From Paucibacter sp. B2R-40 (GTDB lineage Bacteria > Pseudomonadota > Gammaproteobacteria > Burkholderiales > Burkholderiaceae_C): DNA of 64,000 nt. The DNA lies in the NCBI RefSeq assembly GCF_025717555.1, contig NZ_JAJIRP010000006.1, forward strand, positions 248,243-312,242, given 5' to 3'. The position numbers were made by a program, and so were the translations under genes. The notes below the pieces were generated by a model. The model saw nothing but the letters and a program-made list of their open reading frames with translations, did not search any database and was not told the DNA's origin. Every line of letters starts with the position of its first letter. Positions within the stretch are counted from its first letter, which is position 1. Positions 59,893 to 64,000 of the stretch are shown piece after piece.

Positions 59893-60165
59893 CTAGCCCC
59901 CTGCATTCAATAGATTTTTGAGCTCAATGGCATCCAGCCTTGATGTAAACAACATAACAAGCTCAGCGGCACCGAGCTCATTTACGAGCTCATGCTGACG
60001 AACGGGGTGGTTTCCTAGCCGGAAGGCTTGCTCAGTCGTCCCGTCCTGGTCCACTGCAACTTTGTAGACACCCCAGGTACGCGGAATCGTGTAATTGCCA
60101 TCAACGACAAAGCTTCCGTCCGCCACTGATTTCTCTTGGAGTTCTTGGAACCGCTGATTGCTCAT
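59893..60165 (-). CDS. Small hypothetical protein
   Basis: A 90-residue protein from ATG 60165 (MSNQRFQELQEKSVADGSFV). The middle (NYTIPRTWGVYKVAVDQDGTTEQAFRLGNHPVRQHEL) resembles a small beta-sandwich and the end is helical (ELKNLLNA). It is leftward, like its neighbours. Unrecognised. Confidence 0.6.
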   Translation of the reverse strand: MSNQRFQELQEKSVADGSFVVDGNYTIPRTWGVYKVAVDQDGTTEQAFRLGNHPVRQHELVNELGAAELVMLFTSRLDAIELKNLLNAGG

Positions 60166-60229
60166 GAAATACCCCGTTATGTCGTGCTGCGCCCGCTTGG
60201 CGGACACGGCCTTCTTTTGATATTGCCGC

Positions 60230-60727
60230 CTACAGCCCCGAGTACCTAATTGTCAGCAAATTTGGCCTGAAGAACGCAGGCTCCTCCTCGTCCGGGAACT
60301 CGACATCTTGAAGCCTCAAGATAGGGCTACCAAGGCGCCTGATACGCTCGAAGCGGACAAGCCAGAAAACATGATTTACCAGCAAGGCCTGCGTGTGGCG
60401 GGGGCACTCATCAAAAAAAAGATGAAGCTTACTAAGCAGGTCAGCCGGCAGTGTCCAAAGCCTCACGCCCCGCATGTCCCAAGGAAGAAGCAGCCCCTCA
60501 GAATTACATGATTGTTCTACAGGAAGTAGGAGGTCAGAGTTGTGGATGAACTCAAACCATTCATCCCAATTCTCTTCATGGTAAGGGTCGCAGTCGGCAA
60601 GTGTGGCTTGAACTTCCAACTCATCTGGAAGCTCGACACAATCGGCCAAGTCATACACCTCGCCGTCAAGCCCGCAAAGAACGGACTCTCCTTTAATTCG
60701 CCATGCTTCAGGGTCTATGTCGTCCAT
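60230..60727 (-). CDS. Hypothetical protein
   Basis: A 165-residue acidic, Trp- and Leu-rich protein from ATG 60727 (MDDIDPEAWRIKGESVLCGL). It has no signal peptide or membrane helix. Resembles bacterial immunity-type or SMI1-like small proteins only in general character. Unassigned. Confidence 0.58.
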   Translation of the reverse strand: MDDIDPEAWRIKGESVLCGLDGEVYDLADCVELPDELEVQATLADCDPYHEENWDEWFEFIHNSDLLLPVEQSCNSEGLLLPWDMRGVRLWTLPADLLSKLHLFFDECPRHTQALLVNHVFWLVRFERIRRLGSPILRLQDVEFPDEEEPAFFRPNLLTIRYSGL

Positions 60728-61054
60728 TGAATTTGTCCACCGGGGCGGTTCAGCGCAACGCAACCTTCGAAGCTATCCTAGCTCCTAGAGTACCCCTTGG
60801 AAGAAACGCCATGCGGGTAATCTTCCCGAGCGGAAGAATCCTTACTTAGCCTTTCACAGTGATGGGCTGATGCTCTGTGCACTCAATTTACACAAAATAC
60901 CGCGTCGCCTATGGTGGATTCGTTTCGGTCTACCAATGCTCGGAGCCAGACTCAATGCGGATTTGGCGAGGGGCCATGTCCAGTGTCAATCGCAAAAGAA
61001 AACCGGCAACTTGTGCCGGTTCATTGCGTTTCTCAAGGTTCAATCAACCGCCGT
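60728..61054. other. Gene-free spacer
   Basis: About 330 bases. Several overlapping short plus-strand frames are present (60870-61150) but all differ in reading frame and none has a good ribosome site. I see nothing definite. Confidence 0.4.
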
Positions 61055-61714
61055 CTACCCCCTGCTACGAAGACCCGCAAAGCATCCGATGACGCCCAAG
61101 CCGGCCAGCAACATGGCGTAGGTTTGCGGTTCTGGAACAGATTGGGTCACTGAAAAATCGTCAAAGTACACCGCTTCAGTCGCGTTGTATGCACTTATTA
61201 AGAAAGCCGTCGAGCTGGTGGCTGCAACGGCTTGATATGAGTAATTTTGCCAATGGCCGTACCCAGTACCAATCTTCCCTGGAGAAGCGACTATTCCTGA
61301 AAGGCTGCTACCTTGCCACCAGACTTCCATCGCATCGCTGCTACTGGTTGGCTTTTCGAAGACCCAAAAGGAAATGTCATATTTTGTACCAGGTATCGTT
61401 TTGAGGCTTTGCGAAAGAAAGGCTCCAGTAACCGGGTTCAGACAATCTGGACTAATTGACGGCGACCTGCAATGTGCTGAAGCAGAGTAACTGAGCGGCT
61501 TGTCAACTGAGTGACTTTGACCGTCGAGCTGAAAATGCTGCGCTTGCCACGGAAACAGGCTACTACCACTGAAAGTTGGGTCTAAGACTAAGTTCTCAGC
61601 ATGGCTTTCCTGCGAAACCGTCAACAACAAAGCCAGTACCGTCAATGCAACGGCCCCGGTTCTTTTTGATGTGCTGCGAATATGACTGCTTTGGAGTGAA
61701 TATTTTTTGACCAT
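61055..61714 (-). CDS. PEP-CTERM sorted exported protein
   Basis: A 219-residue exported protein with a signal peptide (about 18-40, GAVALTVLALLLTVSQESHA), a beta-sandwich body (ENLVLDPTFSGSSLFPW; DISFWVFEKP; VYFDDFSV) that resembles carbohydrate-binding modules, and the sorting tail SVPEPQTYAMLLAGLGVIGC with final RSR. Proteins of this kind are processed by exosortase (EpsH) and linked to extracellular polysaccharide. The exosortase is not in the window. Confidence 0.87.
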   Translation of the reverse strand: MVKKYSLQSSHIRSTSKRTGAVALTVLALLLTVSQESHAENLVLDPTFSGSSLFPWQAQHFQLDGQSHSVDKPLSYSASAHCRSPSISPDCLNPVTGAFLSQSLKTIPGTKYDISFWVFEKPTSSSDAMEVWWQGSSLSGIVASPGKIGTGYGHWQNYSYQAVAATSSTAFLISAYNATEAVYFDDFSVTQSVPEPQTYAMLLAGLGVIGCFAGLRSRG

Positions 61715-61942
61715 CGAGTGCTTCCCTGTTGATTTGAGCCTGAACTTGTCAAGCAGACCTATTGAAGTCTCAACAAGGGGTTGCCGTCCTGACCTTTGGA
61801 GCCAAAGATGCGACCCTACAAACCGCCCCCCCTAAGATAGTGGCGAGGTAGATGTGTTGTAGGGGCCAGGTGGCCGGTGACAGGCAGCAACAGAAATAGC
61901 ACCGCCATCAAGATATCAACCGAGTTCCAAGTTCGTCCGCAA

Positions 61943-63316
61943 CTAAGCCCTAACAATCGCCATATCGCCCCAGCAAGTCGTGTACTGAGGCGTCCGCCGC
62001 TCCTGCTTCATTGCCCACCCTTTGCGGTCAATCTCCAACCCCGCTCCAGCGAGCTTTAACGAACCACGCCCATACCGCCCATTGACCGCATCCATCGCTG
62101 ACATCAATTTCACGCGGTCTCGCTGCCCGCTTTGATGGCAAGTTACTGCCGTCGCAGATAAGCCCGAACCCTGTTCGCTGCCAAGCCCTGGCAAGGGCTC
62201 TATGAAATTAAAGTCCAGTTCCCCCTGCTGCACATCCGTTGACTGCAAATCAACCAGCATTACCCCTGCTTTGGCGTACTTGAAACCGGTCTTGTAGATG
62301 CCGCGCAGACCTGCAATCGCCGAGGTGACGAGCAGTGCGCTGTCAGCAGTGGGTCGAACCAAGGGAACAGTCACGGTTGCGCTGTATTGCGGGTCATCCT
62401 TTCGAAACGGGCTTGTTCGAACAAAAACAACGATGGCTCCAGCAGTGCTGCCCTGCCCTCGCAGCTTCTCGGCCGCGCGACTTGTGTATTCAGCGATGGC
62501 GGTCGCCAGGTCCCTCCCCTTCGTCACCACATGACCGAAGGAACGACTCACCATAATTTGCTGTTTCGGCGCGGGTTCGTCATCGACTTCAATACATTGA
62601 GTACCTTGAAGTTCACGCACGGTCTTTTCAAGAACCACCGAGAAATGCCGCCTGGCCGTGGACGCATCGAGTCGCACCAAGTCAAGAACTGTGGACACGC
62701 CACCTTCTCGGAGCTGAGCGCCAATGCGCTTGCCAACGCCCCAGACTTCCCCGACGTCTGTCGCGGCAAAAACGGCATGCATGTCGTCTTGCGACATCGC
62801 GCCGAGGTGACAGACCTGAGCCAGCCTCTCTGGGTAGCTACCAGGCTTTCGTTCGGTGGTTTTGGAGATGTAGTTGGCAAGCTTGGCCAGGGTCTTTGTC
62901 GGTCCGATACCTACGCCACAGGGGATACCAACCCACTGCAATATTTGGGCTCGCATATCTCGACACATAACGACCAAATCACCCTGAACCCCCGTGAAGT
63001 CTAGAAATGACTCGTCAATGGAGTAAATCTCTTGCCTCGGGGCATAGCTCGACGCGACAACCATCATCCGGTCGGACATATCTCCGTACAGCGCAAAATT
63101 TGCACTCAAAGCAACCAGGCCATGGTCGCGTTCGAAGTCCTTGCATTGAAACCAGGGGTGGCCCATCCGAACGCCGAGAGCTTTGGCTTCATTTGAGCGC
63201 GCGATGGCGCAACCGTCGTTATTGGATAGAACTACGACGGGCCGGCCGACAAGTGATGGCCTAAAGACGCGCTCGCATGAGACGTAGAAATTGTTGCCAT
63301 CAACAAGCGCAAACAT
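61943..63316 (-). CDS. umuC: DNA polymerase V catalytic subunit (Y-family)
   Basis: A 457-residue error-prone polymerase. Catalytic motifs: [18 protein letters not shown] with the first metal aspartate, the steric gate region YGDMSDRMM, and [12 protein letters not shown] with the other acidic residues; then [17 protein letters not shown] and helix-hairpin-helix [13 protein letters not shown]. The C-terminal tail reads [15 protein letters not shown], the UmuC family end, extended by 25 residues. It lies 20 bases after umuD on the same strand and the pair is an SOS operon. Confidence 0.95.
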   Translation of the reverse strand: MFALVDGNNFYVSCERVFRPSLVGRPVVVLSNNDGCAIARSNEAKALGVRMGHPWFQCKDFERDHGLVALSANFALYGDMSDRMMVVASSYAPRQEIYSIDESFLDFTGVQGDLVVMCRDMRAQILQWVGIPCGVGIGPTKTLAKLANYISKTTERKPGSYPERLAQVCHLGAMSQDDMHAVFAATDVGEVWGVGKRIGAQLREGGVSTVLDLVRLDASTARRHFSVVLEKTVRELQGTQCIEVDDEPAPKQQIMVSRSFGHVVTKGRDLATAIAEYTSRAAEKLRGQGSTAGAIVVFVRTSPFRKDDPQYSATVTVPLVRPTADSALLVTSAIAGLRGIYKTGFKYAKAGVMLVDLQSTDVQQGELDFNFIEPLPGLGSEQGSGLSATAVTCHQSGQRDRVKLMSAMDAVNGRYGRGSLKLAGAGLEIDRKGWAMKQERRTPQYTTCWGDMAIVRA

Positions 63317-63336
63317 AGCAGGGCGACATGCTGAGT

Positions 63337-63801
63337 TCAGACGCGCATCGATTTGATGGCAGTCGTGACAACCCCCCAGACTTCAACGGTCTGTCCGTCG
63401 CGCGGGAGGATATCCGGGTAGGTCGGGTTGGCGGCTTGGAGCTTCAGGTTGCTGCCACGCTTCCAGAGTCGCTTGACGGTGAACTCTCCGTCAACAACTG
63501 CGACAACAACGTGGCCATGGGTCGGTTTGATGGCCCGGTCGACAAGTACAACGTCACCGTCATCAATGCCAGCCTCCCGCATAGAAGCCCCCCGCACGCG
63601 CATCAGAAAGGTCGCCTGCGGGTGTTTGATGAGTTCCTTGTTGAGGTCAATGCGCTCGACGCCATGGTCTTCAGCTGGCGAAGGGAAACCCGCTTGGACT
63701 GAGCCGAGGAGGCCTTTTACCCAGGCGGCGTCTACGGCGACAACGGGCACTGGTGAGGATGGACCATCTGTCGAAGAGTGCGCTTGCGAAATACTGTACA
63801 T
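63337..63801 (-). CDS. umuD: UmuD: self-cleaving LexA-like subunit
   Basis: A 154-residue peptidase S24 protein. The cleavage site is probably in the [10 protein letters not shown] segment (about 36-45), the nucleophilic Ser is in [15 protein letters not shown], and the Lys base in VKRLW. RecA-bound DNA stimulates cleavage and the shortened form joins UmuC as DNA polymerase V. The start ATG 63801 overlaps a LexA-type box. It is followed by umuC on the same transcript. Confidence 0.95.
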   Translation of the reverse strand: MYSISQAHSSTDGPSSPVPVVAVDAAWVKGLLGSVQAGFPSPAEDHGVERIDLNKELIKHPQATFLMRVRGASMREAGIDDGDVVLVDRAIKPTHGHVVVAVVDGEFTVKRLWKRGSNLKLQAANPTYPDILPRDGQTVEVWGVVTTAIKSMRV

Positions 63802-63809
63802 AACAACAG
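63794..63809. promoter_or_regulatory. LexA (SOS) box of umuDC
   Basis: CTGTACATAACAACAG has the CTG-N10-CAG spacing of LexA boxes of gamma- and betaproteobacteria. It overlaps the umuD start codon (63799-63801), so repressor binding should block the operon. Induction by DNA damage is expected. Confidence 0.82.
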
Positions 63810-64000
63810 TTTACGCCTTGCGGCCACCCAGACTGAAAGCCGAAGAATTTCCGGATGTCAGAACGGCAACTGAATGCCCCCGGAAGTCCTGCGCTCAAGT
63901 CGTCATCAAAACATCAATGTCCGACGATTTGAGCAGCGCCAGGTAGTGTTCGTCGACCACCTCATAGCTCTTCGGCGCCTTTCAAGCGATTCCGCCACTT

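Noticed and set aside
63895-63979. Minus-strand frame ending ...HYLALLKSSDIDVLMTT at the right edge
   Set aside because: It reads like the C-terminus of a protein but a stop codon precedes it within the window and no start is clear; possibly a gene remnant, too short to annotate.
42968-64000. Right attachment site (attR) of the element
   Set aside because: I looked for a second copy of the tRNA-Ser 3' end and found none in the window.
1-64000. Insertion sequences or transposases
   Set aside because: No transposase motif or terminal inverted repeats with target duplication were seen; the only recombinase is the integrase.

Overview
The window looks like a chromosome segment of a GC-rich betaproteobacterium of the order Burkholderiales, probably the Roseateles/Rubrivivax/Ideonella group. 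The evidence is gene content (accB-accC-prmA followed by a zinc-ribbon/DUF3426 protein; TonB protein-aroE-mtgA; hmgA-fahA; egtB-egtD), large TonB-dependent receptors and a PEP-CTERM protein. This is a judgement from protein character, not from a search.

Positions 1-42,680 are ordinary, densely packed chromosome. First come an RNB-family ribonuclease, a TonB-like protein, shikimate dehydrogenase, a peptidoglycan transglycosylase and a thioredoxin-fold protein. aroQ, accB, accC and prmA follow. A secreted cyanophycinase-like peptidase then lies divergent from a TonB-dependent receptor and a serine hydrolase. Next are an SDR dehydrogenase divergent from ETF-ubiquinone oxidoreductase and the ergothioneine pair egtB-egtD. 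A sugar-sensing and uptake block follows: two orphan sugar-binding proteins, a two-component system, a tryptophan-halogenase-like flavoenzyme, an MFS sugar transporter and a second TonB-dependent receptor. The homogentisate pathway with its IclR regulator, a FeeM-like N-acyltransferase, a SapC-like protein, a CNNM/CorC protein and apaH complete this part.

At 42,878-42,967 lies tRNA-Ser(UGA), preceded by a broken tRNA-Ser copy. Directly after it comes a 606-residue tyrosine recombinase, and from there to the right edge the base composition is visibly less GC-rich and nearly all genes are small and unknown. This is an integrated element using tRNA-Ser; its right end was not found and probably lies beyond the window. 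Recognisable cargo: a DUF433 protein, a HAD protein, zinc ribbons, a small P-loop kinase, a secreted thermonuclease, a LOTUS (OST-HTH) protein, a PEP-CTERM protein and a umuDC operon with a LexA box.

The most unusual feature is a 16-20 bp palindrome (core CTTTCTACGTAGAAAG) present 24 times between 44,892 and 53,519 and not noticed elsewhere. Eight copies lie at gene boundaries or inside coding sequence, some supplying stop codons and three falling on the same codons of a duplicated protein domain. Sixteen copies form an array at 51,617-53,519 that separates 15 modules of only four sequence families, in shuffled order. It could be a recombination-site system, a ParB-like centromere, or a mobile palindromic element. 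I cannot assign it to a described system.
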